DNA from: Longimicrobium sp.
GTDB taxonomy: Bacteria; Gemmatimonadota; Gemmatimonadetes; Longimicrobiales; Longimicrobiaceae
Direction: 5' to 3'
Assembly: GCA_030446945.1 (NCBI GenBank)
Contig: JAUJMI010000130.1
Coordinates: forward strand, 3,228 to 8,830
DNA length: 5,603 nucleotides
Position numbers and translations under genes: made by a program. Below are positions 1 through 5,152 of the stretch, one piece after another. The first letter of the stretch is position 1. Each line of letters begins with the position of its first letter. The notes beneath the pieces are model-generated. The model was not told where the DNA came from. It did no database searches and saw nothing but the letters and a program-made list of their open reading frames with translations.

Positions 1-73
1 GTGGACACAGTTGTTCCGGGTGCGCTCTTTGGATACCTTTGGGTGCCGCGTCCACCGACACCCCCGGAGATCG

Positions 74-1531
74 ATGCTCCACCGGCCCCTCCTCCGCGCC
101 GAGCCCGTGCGCCCCGCCCGTGCGGGGAGCACGGTGGAAAACGCGTGCACCGTGTCGGCGCTCGTGAAGAGCAGCGACAAGGTGTTGCGCGAAGCCGCGG
201 GCACGCTCTGGGTGCGCGGCGAGATCTCGGGGTGGAAGCGGTACGCCAGCGGACACTGCTACTTCACCCTCAAGGACGACCGGGCGGAGATCCAGTGCGT
301 CCTCTTCGCCGACGCGGCGCGGGCCCTTCCCGCGCTGCCGGAGAACGGGATGGAGGTGTGCGTCTTTGGGCAGGTGGGGATCTACGCGAAGAAGGGGCAG
401 TTCCAGTTCACCGTGCAGCGCCTGGCGACCACGGGGATGGAGGGGCTCTGGCAGCTGGCGTACGACCGGCTGGTGCGCACGCTGCGCCAGGAGGGGCTGC
501 TGGACGAAGCCCGCAAGCGCCCCATCCCCGCGGTGCCGGACCGCATCGGCATCGTGACCTCGGCGCAGAGCGCGGCGCTGCACGACATGCACCGCGCGCT
601 GCGCCGCAAGGCGTGGTGGGTCACGGCGTACGTGTCGCACTGCTCCGTCGAAGGCGCGGGCGCGGCGCCGGAGATCGCGGCCGCGCTGCGCCGCTTCGGC
701 GACGGACCGGGGCAGACGCCGGTGGACGTGGTGATCGTGGCGCGCGGCGGCGGGAGCAAGGAGTCGCTCTGGGCCTATAACCTGGAGGAGGTTGCGCGCG
801 CCATCGCCGCCTGCCCCTTTCCGGTGATCTCGGCCGTGGGGCACGAGACCGACCACACCATCGCGGACCTGGTGGCCGACGTGCGCGCTGCCACCCCAAC
901 CGCCGGGGCCGAGCGCGCCGTGCCGGAGGGGCGCGACATCACGGCCGCGCTGGACGACTTCCCGCGCGCCGCCTCCGTCCCGGTGCGCCGCCTCCTGGGC
1001 TCGCACGCCCAGGCGGTCGCCCACACCGAGGGCGAGGTGCGCCGCGCCGGCCTGCGCCGCGTGCAGCTCCTCCGCACCCGCATCGACGGCGCCGAGGCGT
1101 ACCTGGAAGCCCGCTCGCCGCGCCGAGTCCTGCAGCAGAGCGCCGAGCGGGTGGAGTGGCTGGAGAGCGATCTGCGCGCCTTGCTGACGCGCCGCGTCGA
1201 CGCCCTCCACCAGACCGTGGACGCGTCCGCCGAGGCCCTGGAAGCCCGCCATCCCCGCGGCGCCGTCCAGCGCGCCGCCGAGGCCGCGGACCGTCTGGAC
1301 GCCGAGCTGAGCGCCGGCCTGCTGCGCCGCATGGACGCCTTCGGCCGCGACCTGGCCGCCGCCGCGGAGGCGCTGGAAGCCCGCAGCCCGCTCAAGGTCC
1401 TGGCGCGCGGCTACTCGCTCCTGAGCGACGAGGCCACCGGCCGCGTGATCCGCACCCCCGAAGATGCCGCCCCCGGCCAGCGCCTCCGCGCCCGTCTGGC
1501 GCGCGGCGAGCTGATCGTAAAAGTCGAGTAA
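74..1531 (+). CDS. xseA: Exodeoxyribonuclease VII large subunit
   Basis: This is the catalytic subunit of ExoVII, a cytoplasmic nuclease that cuts single-stranded DNA from both ends into short oligonucleotides. From ATG 74 it has 485 residues (E. coli XseA is about 456). An N-terminal OB-fold (about 26-120) carries TVSALV, WVRGEISGWK and SGHCYFTLKDD. The catalytic domain follows with ALHDMH, VARGGGS and SAVGHETDHTIAD. D171, R224, H257 and D260 match the residues reported as essential in E. coli (D155, R205, H238, D241). Residues 299-440 form a helical region of 45-residue repeats that should bind XseB, and the C-terminus has the family-typical SPLKVLARGYSLL. The start is uncertain. ATG 74 has GGAG 4 nt upstream, while GTG 134 has GGGGAG 4 nt upstream and gives 465 residues, closer to E. 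coli. An in-frame TTG at 11 is less likely. xseB follows 11 nt downstream. Confidence 0.96.
   Translation: MLHRPLLRAEPVRPARAGSTVENACTVSALVKSSDKVLREAAGTLWVRGEISGWKRYASGHCYFTLKDDRAEIQCVLFADAARALPALPENGMEVCVFGQVGIYAKKGQFQFTVQRLATTGMEGLWQLAYDRLVRTLRQEGLLDEARKRPIPAVPDRIGIVTSAQSAALHDMHRALRRKAWWVTAYVSHCSVEGAGAAPEIAAALRRFGDGPGQTPVDVVIVARGGGSKESLWAYNLEEVARAIAACPFPVISAVGHETDHTIADLVADVRAATPTAGAERAVPEGRDITAALDDFPRAASVPVRRLLGSHAQAVAHTEGEVRRAGLRRVQLLRTRIDGAEAYLEARSPRRVLQQSAERVEWLESDLRALLTRRVDALHQTVDASAEALEARHPRGAVQRAAEAADRLDAELSAGLLRRMDAFGRDLAAAAEALEARSPLKVLARGYSLLSDEATGRVIRTPEDAAPGQRLRARLARGELIVKVE
968..1402 (+). repeat. In-gene 135-bp tandem repeats in xseA
   Basis: The XseB-binding helix of XseA is built of 45-residue repeats. 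The motif LEAR(S/H)P starts at 1103, 1238 and 1373, exactly 135 bp apart. All three copies share the 12-mer CTGGAAGCCCGC, including codon choice, and each is preceded by an EA(Y/A)-type codon run. A weaker unit without the LEAR motif can be aligned from 968 without gaps. The third LEARSP copy runs into the conserved LARGY segment. The proline in each copy probably kinks or segments the helix. Confidence 0.85.
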
Positions 1532-1537
1532 GAGGAG
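1531..1537 (+). promoter_or_regulatory. Ribosome binding site of xseB
   Basis: AGAGGAG overlaps the last base of the xseA stop codon and lies 5 nt before GTG 1543. It decides the non-ATG start of xseB and suggests coupled translation of the two subunits. Confidence 0.8.
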
Positions 1538-1542
1538 CATCC

Positions 1543-1788
1543 GTGTCCGAGATCGAGGAGTTCACCCTGACCCCGCCCGCCGACGAGCCCCCGCGCCTGG
1601 GGAGCGTCCTGCGGCGCCTGGAGCTGATCCGCCGCGAGATGGACCGCGACGACCTGGAGCTCGAGGATCACATGCGCCTGTATCGCGAAGGGTGCGAGCT
1701 GGTGATGGCCGCCCGCGGCATCCTTCAGCACGCCGCCGCGGAGATCGAGGTGCTGATGGGCGATGGCCCGCCCCCCTCCGAAGCGTAG
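1543..1788 (+). CDS. xseB: Exodeoxyribonuclease VII small subunit
   Basis: XseB is the small non-catalytic subunit that coats the long helix of XseA and is needed for ExoVII activity. The protein has 81 residues, the usual family length (about 80 in E. coli). After an acidic, proline-containing N-terminal tail (1-20) comes the conserved helical hairpin: LGSVLRRLELIRREMD, then DDLELEDHMRLYREGCELV, matching the family pattern of a helix, a short acidic turn with L-x-L-E-(E/D), and a helix with L-Y-x-E-G. It closes with AAAEIEVLMGDG. The GTG start is supported by AGAGGAG 5 nt upstream and by the total length. It is co-transcribed with xseA and is followed after 13 nt by a strong hairpin, so the operon ends here. 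Confidence 0.94.
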   Translation: MSEIEEFTLTPPADEPPRLGSVLRRLELIRREMDRDDLELEDHMRLYREGCELVMAARGILQHAAAEIEVLMGDGPPPSEA

Positions 1789-1801
1789 CTCTCCCAACAG
1801 C

Positions 1802-1840
1802 AGAAGCCCGGCAGCCGCACTTCGGCCGCCGGGCTTCTTC
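1802..1840 (+). terminator. Intrinsic terminator of the xseAB operon
   Basis: A perfect 11-bp stem, AGAAGCCCGGC (1802-1812) with GCCGGGCTTCT (1828-1838), encloses a second 4-bp stem, GCCG (1814-1817) with CGGC (1823-1826), and a CACTT loop. The stem ends in CTTCTTC rather than a pure U tract. It starts 13 nt after the xseB stop. The A-rich base of the left arm could also let it work on the opposite strand. Confidence 0.8.
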
Positions 1841-1859
1841 GTAGCTCCGTCATCCCATT

Positions 1860-2022
1860 GCCTCACGCGGAGACGCGGAGAACTGCAACTGCATGGCTCA
1901 CACGGAGCCACAGAGACACAGAGGAAGAACAGCGAAATGGTTTTCTCTGTGGACTGCAGTTCCCTCAGGGCCCTCGGTGTGATGCTTTTGCCTGTTGTTT
2001 TCTCCGCGTCTCCGCGTGAGGC
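1860..2022. repeat. Compound inverted-repeat element (MITE- or REP-like)
   Basis: A 163-bp stretch is bounded by perfect 23-bp inverted repeats at 1860-1882 and 2000-2022, with core CACGCGGAGACGCGGAG. Inside are two further perfect pairs: GAACTGCA (1880-1887) with TGCAGTTC (1955-1962), and CCACAGAGA (1908-1916) with TCTCTGTGG (1944-1952). The arms are themselves periodic: ACGCGGAG occurs twice at 1865-1880, then CACGGAGC, CACAGAGA and CACAGAGG lie in tandem at 1901-1924. I see no coding content. The repeat style resembles dispersed elements I associate with Gemmatimonadota and other environmental bacteria, but copy number cannot be judged from one window. It lies between the xseB terminator and the stop codon of the convergent gene, so it could fold in the 3' ends of both transcripts. 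Confidence 0.75.
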
Positions 2023-2028
2023 CCCATT

Positions 2029-2295
2029 CTACCCCAGGATCGCCAGCCGCCGCCCCGCCTCTTCCGTGCGCACCACCTCCGGCCACACCGGCCCCTCGTG
2101 GATGATGTGGCAGCCGAAGCTGCACGCGTAGTCCACCATCGTCCGCCAGCGGCTCTCGGGCGGCTCCGACGCGCGCACCGTCTTGGCCAGGCGCGCGGGG
2201 CCGTTGTGCGGGCACCGCTCCGGAACGCGGAGGACGTCGTCCGCGCCCAGCTCCAGCGGCGGCGCGTCTTTGGGGAAGGACAGGGTGCTTTCCAT
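2029..2295 (-). CDS. Hypothetical protein with Cys/His-rich signature
   Basis: I do not recognise this 88-residue protein. It has no signal peptide or membrane segment, so it is probably cytoplasmic. The N-terminal half is acidic and proline-rich (FPKDAPPLELGADDVLRV). Potential metal ligands fall in two places: C28 and H30 in ERCPHNGP, and C58, C62, H63 and H66 in ACSFGCHIIHEG. That spacing suggests a small zinc or other metal site, which is an inference. The region between them (ARLAKTVRASEPPESRWRTM) is basic. The start is the in-frame ATG at 2295, which has no clear Shine-Dalgarno. An in-frame TTG at 2334 would add 13 residues and also lacks one. The stop lies 7 nt from the inverted-repeat element. 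It is convergent with xseAB. That it is a real gene is supported by non-random composition and intact length, but not by recognised homology. Confidence 0.6.
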   Translation of the reverse strand: MESTLSFPKDAPPLELGADDVLRVPERCPHNGPARLAKTVRASEPPESRWRTMVDYACSFGCHIIHEGPVWPEVVRTEEAGRRLAILG

Positions 2296-2664
2296 GGTCG
2301 TCGCTCGGGTGGTGAGGCCCTTTCGCCATGCCAACGGTTAGGCGGGAAAGGGACGATATAGCCGCGCTTCAGGGCGGCTGCGTGTGTCGGGAGAGCTCGG
2401 GCAATGCCCCGCGATCTTGTGTCGCGGGCACCCTCGCATCCGTGGGAACGACTAACGGGGGGCGCGGCTCGCTCCGCACGCGCCTCATTCAGCGCGAAAA
2501 CCGCTTTCCGGCCTCCTGAAAGACCTCCGTCACGCCGGTGCCTTGCGGCACGTCGGCATGCATACGTTACACGGGGCCGACGCGCAAGCGCCACCCTCGT
2601 TCCCTGGCAAACGCGCCGCCGCGGTGATTTTTCTACGCCCCGCGTCCCCAAAGACACGCGGGTC
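2296..2664. other. Intergenic region without a recognised gene
   Basis: About 370 bp separate two leftward genes and hold no ORF with protein-like composition or a good ribosome binding site. What can be seen: a possible leftward -10 (TATATC, plus-strand GATATA 2355-2360) for the 88-residue gene with no matching -35; a 7-bp hairpin CCCGCGA (2408-2414) / TCGCGGG (2422-2428); a 5-bp hairpin GTGCC (2538-2542) / GGCAC (2547-2551); and a hairpin just after the serine hydrolase stop. I see no tRNA or other known RNA. Confidence 0.6.
2639..2662 (-). terminator. Hairpin directly after the serine hydrolase stop
   Basis: CCCGCGT (2639-2645) and ACGCGGG (2656-2662) form a perfect 7-bp stem with a 10-nt loop, two bases past the stop codon on the - strand. 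Read leftward, no U tract follows (GCGTAGAAAAATC), so it may stabilise the 3' end or act with a factor instead of being a classical intrinsic terminator. Confidence 0.35.
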
Positions 2665-3879
2665 CTACTCCCCCGGCACCACCGCGCGGAACAGCCGGCG
2701 CCGGAAGCGCTGCATGTCCACGTCGGGCTGCTTGGGAATGTAGGTGCGGTTGCTGAGGAGCACCACCCAGCTGCGCCCGCTGGGCTCGATCCAGAGCGAG
2801 GTGCCGGTCGCTCCGGTGTGGCCGAAGGCGTACACGTCCTTGCACTCCGCGTGGTCGGGCACCACGCCTTCGCGGCAGTAGACCTCCCACCCCAGCGCCC
2901 GCGTCCCGGCCCCCGGCTGCGGCAGGACGAACTCGCGGACGGTGCGCTTCTGGAAGATGCGCACGTTTCCCAGCCGCCCCTCGTTCGCGATCATCGCGGC
3001 GAAGCGCGCAAGGTCGTGCGCCGTGCTGAAGGCCCCCGCGTTCCCCGCCACCCCGCCCAGCCGCCGCGCCACCTCATCGTACGATCCGCCCGCGTAGGGT
3101 CCCTCCATCGTCTCCAGGTGCAGCGTGGGCGCACAGCGGGCGCAAGGCGTGCGTACCCCCATCCGGGTGGAGGCCATCCCCAGCGGCCCCCACACGCGGC
3201 GCTTGAGGTAGGCCGGCAGGGGCTCGTCCGCGGCGCGCTGGGCCACGATCCACAGAATGACGAAGCCGATGTCCGAGTACAACACGTGCTCGCCGGGCTT
3301 GAGCGCCAGCGGCCGCGTGATGAGGTAGCGCCGCACGTCGCCCGGCACCTCGCTGGCGATGTCGCTGGCCCCGGCGCGCACCCCGCCCGTGTGCGTCAGG
3401 AGCATGCGCACGGTGACGCTGTCCTTGTTCCCGCCGGAGAACTGCGGCACCCAGCGGCGCACGGGGTCGTCCAGCGTGAGCCGCCCGTCCTCCACCAGCG
3501 CCATCACCGCCGCCGTCGTGGCGACCACCTTGGTGAGCGACGCCAGGTCGAAGAGGGTGGAGTCCGCGCTCACGGCGGGTGCGTCCTCGTCCCACGTCGT
3601 CTTTCCGAACGCCTCCACCCGCTGGATCAGCGCGCGGTTCCCCACGGCCAGCGCCGCGCCGGGAAACCACTCGCGTTCCACGCGGTTCTTGACCATCTGC
3701 GCCGCCAGCGCGAGCGCGGAGTCGGGGACGGGTGTGGGGCTGGGCGTGAGCGCGCGCTCCACGATCCCGGGCGGCTCCTCCCGAACCTCCCGCACCTCCC
3801 GCGGCCCGCCCACGTCCCTGCACCCCGCGGCCAGCGCGGAGAGGATCAGGACGGCGATGCAGGGGAGGTTTCGTATCAT
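2665..3879 (-). CDS. Lipoprotein serine hydrolase, beta-lactamase/S12 family
   Basis: This is a serine hydrolase of the class C beta-lactamase/penicillin-binding fold (404 residues), probably a D,D-peptidase, esterase or related envelope enzyme rather than a proven beta-lactamase. Residues 1-19 are a signal peptide (MIRN, then the hydrophobic run IAVLILSALAAG), and C20 follows in a lipobox-like LAAGC, so it should be a membrane-anchored lipoprotein. A Pro/Glu-rich linker (21-55) precedes the domain. Motif 1 is S114-L-T-K117 (FDLASLTKVV), motif 2 is Y201-S-D203 in place of the YxN of AmpC, and motif 3 is H354-T-G356 in place of KTG. GGVAGNAGAFSTAHDLARF (275-293) is typical of this subgroup. 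Two cysteine pairs, C246/C249 and C335/C346, may form disulfides outside the cytoplasm. ATG 3879 is chosen because it places the signal peptide at the N-terminus. A GTG at 3915 adds 12 residues, and neither has a strong Shine-Dalgarno. The substrate cannot be told from sequence. Confidence 0.9.
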   Translation of the reverse strand: MIRNLPCIAVLILSALAAGCRDVGGPREVREVREEPPGIVERALTPSPTPVPDSALALAAQMVKNRVEREWFPGAALAVGNRALIQRVEAFGKTTWDEDAPAVSADSTLFDLASLTKVVATTAAVMALVEDGRLTLDDPVRRWVPQFSGGNKDSVTVRMLLTHTGGVRAGASDIASEVPGDVRRYLITRPLALKPGEHVLYSDIGFVILWIVAQRAADEPLPAYLKRRVWGPLGMASTRMGVRTPCARCAPTLHLETMEGPYAGGSYDEVARRLGGVAGNAGAFSTAHDLARFAAMIANEGRLGNVRIFQKRTVREFVLPQPGAGTRALGWEVYCREGVVPDHAECKDVYAFGHTGATGTSLWIEPSGRSWVVLLSNRTYIPKQPDVDMQRFRRRLFRAVVPGE

Positions 3880-4020
3880 GGGCTCGGCTCGGGCGCTGGA
3901 TCTCGCGACAGCCACCCGCGTTGCAGAGTCCGCGCCGCCGTCCGCGCCTCGCGTGAGGAGCTGCCGTTCAGGACTCCCCCGTCGCGAGCCTGGTCCGTGT
4001 GCTGGCCGTCGCGCTGCCCC

Positions 4021-4101
4021 TCACGCGGCGAGGTAGGCGAGCCCCAGCAGCGTCACGGCGCGTGTCCACCCCACGATCCAGTGAATCGCACTGGTATACA
4101 T
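4021..4101 (-). CDS. Putative 26-residue single-span membrane peptide
   Basis: This short ORF starts at ATG 4101 behind a perfect AGGAGG with a 6-nt spacer, the best ribosome binding site in the window, and ends in TGA at 4021-4023. The 26 residues run MYTSAIHWIVGW, then one charged residue (R14), then the hydrophobic AVTLLGLAYLAA, fitting a single membrane-spanning helix. I know of no family for it. A perfect 6-bp inverted repeat lies in its early codons (CCAGTG 4078-4083, CACTGG 4089-4094). It lies upstream of, and in the same direction as, the serine hydrolase (start 3879, 141 nt downstream), so it may be a leader or partner in the same transcript. It could also be a type I toxin-like peptide or a chance ORF. 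The ribosome binding site and the hydrophobic bias are the only support. Confidence 0.5.
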   Translation of the reverse strand: MYTSAIHWIVGWTRAVTLLGLAYLAA

Positions 4102-4107
4102 CAGCGT

Positions 4108-4113
4108 CCTCCT
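4108..4113 (-). promoter_or_regulatory. Consensus ribosome binding site for the 26-residue ORF
   Basis: Plus-strand CCTCCT reads AGGAGG on the - strand, 6 nt before ATG 4101. A full consensus match at ideal spacing is the main reason to regard the short ORF as translated. Confidence 0.6.
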
Positions 4114-4220
4114 GTGCAGGAAATGCGTATTGCGCCCGTCTCGGGAACAATGCGCGCTCCGGTAACCCCTGGCATGGGGAAACTGACCCATCCGCACCGT
4201 CGAACTGCCGTGTCTCGACA

Positions 4221-4250
4221 TTGGCTATACGGCTAGCTAACCATCATAAC
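4221..4250 (+). promoter_or_regulatory. Possible promoter and operator of the antitoxin relic
   Basis: A TTGGCT (4221-4226) and CATAAC (4245-4250) pair with an 18-bp spacer gives a 4/6 plus 4/6 sigma-70 match, ending 28 bp before ATG 4278. The imperfect palindrome GGCTAGCTAACC (4231-4242, one mismatched pair) sits in the spacer, where an autoregulating Phd-type antitoxin would be expected to bind. On the - strand the same stretch reads TATGAT (4248-4243). Both roles are inferred. Confidence 0.25.
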
Positions 4251-4277
4251 CACGGATCGACCCACGGGGGATCGCGT

Positions 4278-4514
4278 ATGATCGTGAACGTCCATGCCGC
4301 GAAGATCAACCTGTCCCGGCTGATCGAGCGGCATGCCGGGGAGGAAGTGGTGATCGCGAGGAACTCGGAACCCGTAGTCAACTGGTGCCCGGGGCAGCAC
4401 GAATCCGAAGCGCATGTTCGGCTCGATCGAACGAAGAGATCTTCGACCGATACGGAATCGCGCGGCTATGGGACCGCAGCGGCGGTTGAGATCGCCGGCT
4501 GGAGCAGGCGTTGA
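4278..4514 (+). pseudogene. Phd/YefM-type antitoxin relic, frameshifted
   Basis: The first 34 residues match the N-terminal DNA-binding half of prevent-host-death (Phd/YefM) antitoxins: MIVNVHAAKINLSRLIER, then GEEVVIARNSEPVV. A GGGGGA 6 nt before ATG 4278 supports the start. The family then expects a (K/R)LVP segment. Here the frame reads NWCPGQHES, but shifting at about 4380-4382 gives LVPGAAR, so a single-base deletion is the simplest reading. The shifted frame stops at 4489 and the unshifted frame at 4514. Neither tail resembles a normal toxin-binding C-terminus. No VapC, RelE or Doc-like toxin follows, since the next gene at 4584 is unrelated. GC here is about 59-63%, lower than neighbouring genes, which fits acquired DNA. 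The alternative is a diverged but intact 78-residue orphan antitoxin. Confidence 0.6.
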
Positions 4515-4538
4515 CGCGCCCACGCAGGGGCGTAGCTT
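4511..4538 (+). promoter_or_regulatory. Possible promoter of the transthyretin-like gene
   Basis: TTGACG (4511-4516, 5 of 6 to the -35 consensus) lies 16 bp before TAGCTT (4533-4538, 3 of 6 to the -10). It overlaps the stop codon of the antitoxin relic and would start transcription about 40 nt before ATG 4584. Confidence 0.3.
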
Positions 4539-4583
4539 CCTGGCCCAACCGGGCACCCCGCCCGTTCACAGCCAGGGATGACG

Positions 4584-4931
4584 ATGACGCACTATAACAC
4601 GGTGGTGAGGGTGGTGGACGGAGGCTCCGGCCGCCCCATCGCCGGCCTGCGGGTTTCCCTCTTCGACCGCGACCGCTTCTCGCAGGACGACCGGCTCGGC
4701 GACGGCACCACCGACGCCGGCGGCGAGGCCCGCTTCGAGTACACCACGGCGGAGTTCGCCGACCTGGAGGACCGCATGAGCGGCTCGCTCCCGGACCTGT
4801 ACTGCGTGATCCATGCGCCGGACGGCGGCGAGATCTTTTCCAACAAGGACGAAGCGCTCGACAACACCCCCCGCCGCCGCATCGACGTGGCGCTCCCGCC
4901 CGAGCTGGTGGCTCGGCACGGCCTGGCGTGA
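4584..4931 (+). CDS. Transthyretin/prealbumin-like domain protein
   Basis: The 115-residue protein is a single beta-sandwich domain of the transthyretin-like or carboxypeptidase regulatory-like type. It opens with VVRVVDGGSGRPIAGLRVSL, the usual first strand pair with a G-x-P-(I/L)-x-G-(L/V) turn. Then comes FDRDRFSQDDRLGDGTTDAGGEARF, where several acidic residues could bind metal. PDLYCVIHAPDGGEIFSN follows, and it ends with RRRIDVALP as the last strand. There is no signal peptide, so it is cytoplasmic or a partner of another protein. It is not a 5-hydroxyisourate hydrolase as far as I can see, since the C-terminal YRGS motif is missing. ATG 4584 is preferred because AGGGA lies 5 nt upstream. 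ATG 4578 abuts that sequence and would add two residues. It seems to be a single-gene unit between the antitoxin relic and a terminator. Its cellular role is unknown. Confidence 0.8.
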   Translation: MTHYNTVVRVVDGGSGRPIAGLRVSLFDRDRFSQDDRLGDGTTDAGGEARFEYTTAEFADLEDRMSGSLPDLYCVIHAPDGGEIFSNKDEALDNTPRRRIDVALPPELVARHGLA

Positions 4932-4947
4932 CCCTGAAACAGATCTC

Positions 4948-4973
4948 GCGGGCGCTCGATTTATCGCGCCCGC
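4948..4973 (+). terminator. Weak hairpin after the transthyretin-like gene
   Basis: GCGGGCGC (4948-4955) and GCGCCCGC (4966-4973) form a perfect 8-bp stem with a 10-nt loop 16 nt after the stop codon. What follows is CCTCTCC, not a U tract, so the hairpin at 5101-5125 is the better terminator. Confidence 0.35.
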
Positions 4974-5093
4974 CCTCTCCCCTCCTCGAACGCCGCCTAC
5001 CGCGCCGCACCTCGCAGGGGCCTCCCCGCGTGGCTGTGCGTGCTTGCCCTCCGCTGCAGGGGGCGCCACACGTGGACGGTGCAATGCGCGCAC

Positions 5094-5132
5094 AAAGGAA
5101 CGGGGGCGGCATCGTGCCGCCCCCGCTCTTTT
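5094..5132. terminator. Bidirectional intrinsic terminator
   Basis: A perfect 11-bp GC-rich stem, CGGGGGCGGCA (5101-5111) with TGCCGCCCCCG (5115-5125), has a 3-nt loop. CTCTTTT follows on the + strand, and TTCCTTTG follows when read on the - strand. It lies between two convergent genes, 170 nt past the 4931 stop and 28 nt past the 5153 stop, and probably ends both transcripts. Confidence 0.85.
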
Positions 5133-5152
5133 CGTGGATCGGTGCGCCGCGC

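Noticed and set aside
1..133. Possible upstream coding sequence or a TTGTTC/TACCTT promoter before xseA
   Set aside because: All three forward frames are open simply because of high GC, with no recognisable product. The promoter match is only 3/6 plus 3/6. The TTG at 11 lies well before the region similar to XseA.
775..1395. 206-residue - strand frame inside xseA
   Set aside because: It is a Ser/Arg/Ala-rich mirror of xseA codons and has no independent start signal.
1411..1911. 166-residue - strand frame across xseB
   Set aside because: It spans xseB antisense, the terminator and the start of the inverted repeat, so it is not a plausible gene.
1865..1924. CRISPR array from the regular 8-bp repeats
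   Set aside because: The units are contiguous or nearly so, only 8 bp long, with no spacers and no cas genes.
2335..2664. Non-coding RNA gene or riboswitch in the 370-bp gap
   Set aside because: Only short isolated hairpins are visible, with no conserved core I recognise and no convincing promoter and terminator pair.
2404..4236. Long 610-residue + strand open frame
   Set aside because: It is antisense to the serine hydrolase. It is rich in His, Arg, Pro and Gly with no domain, as expected of a shadow frame in GC-rich DNA.
4514..4583. Toxin gene partner downstream of the antitoxin relic
   Set aside because: Only 69 bp remain before the next gene, and no PIN, RelE or Doc-like motif can be read in any frame.
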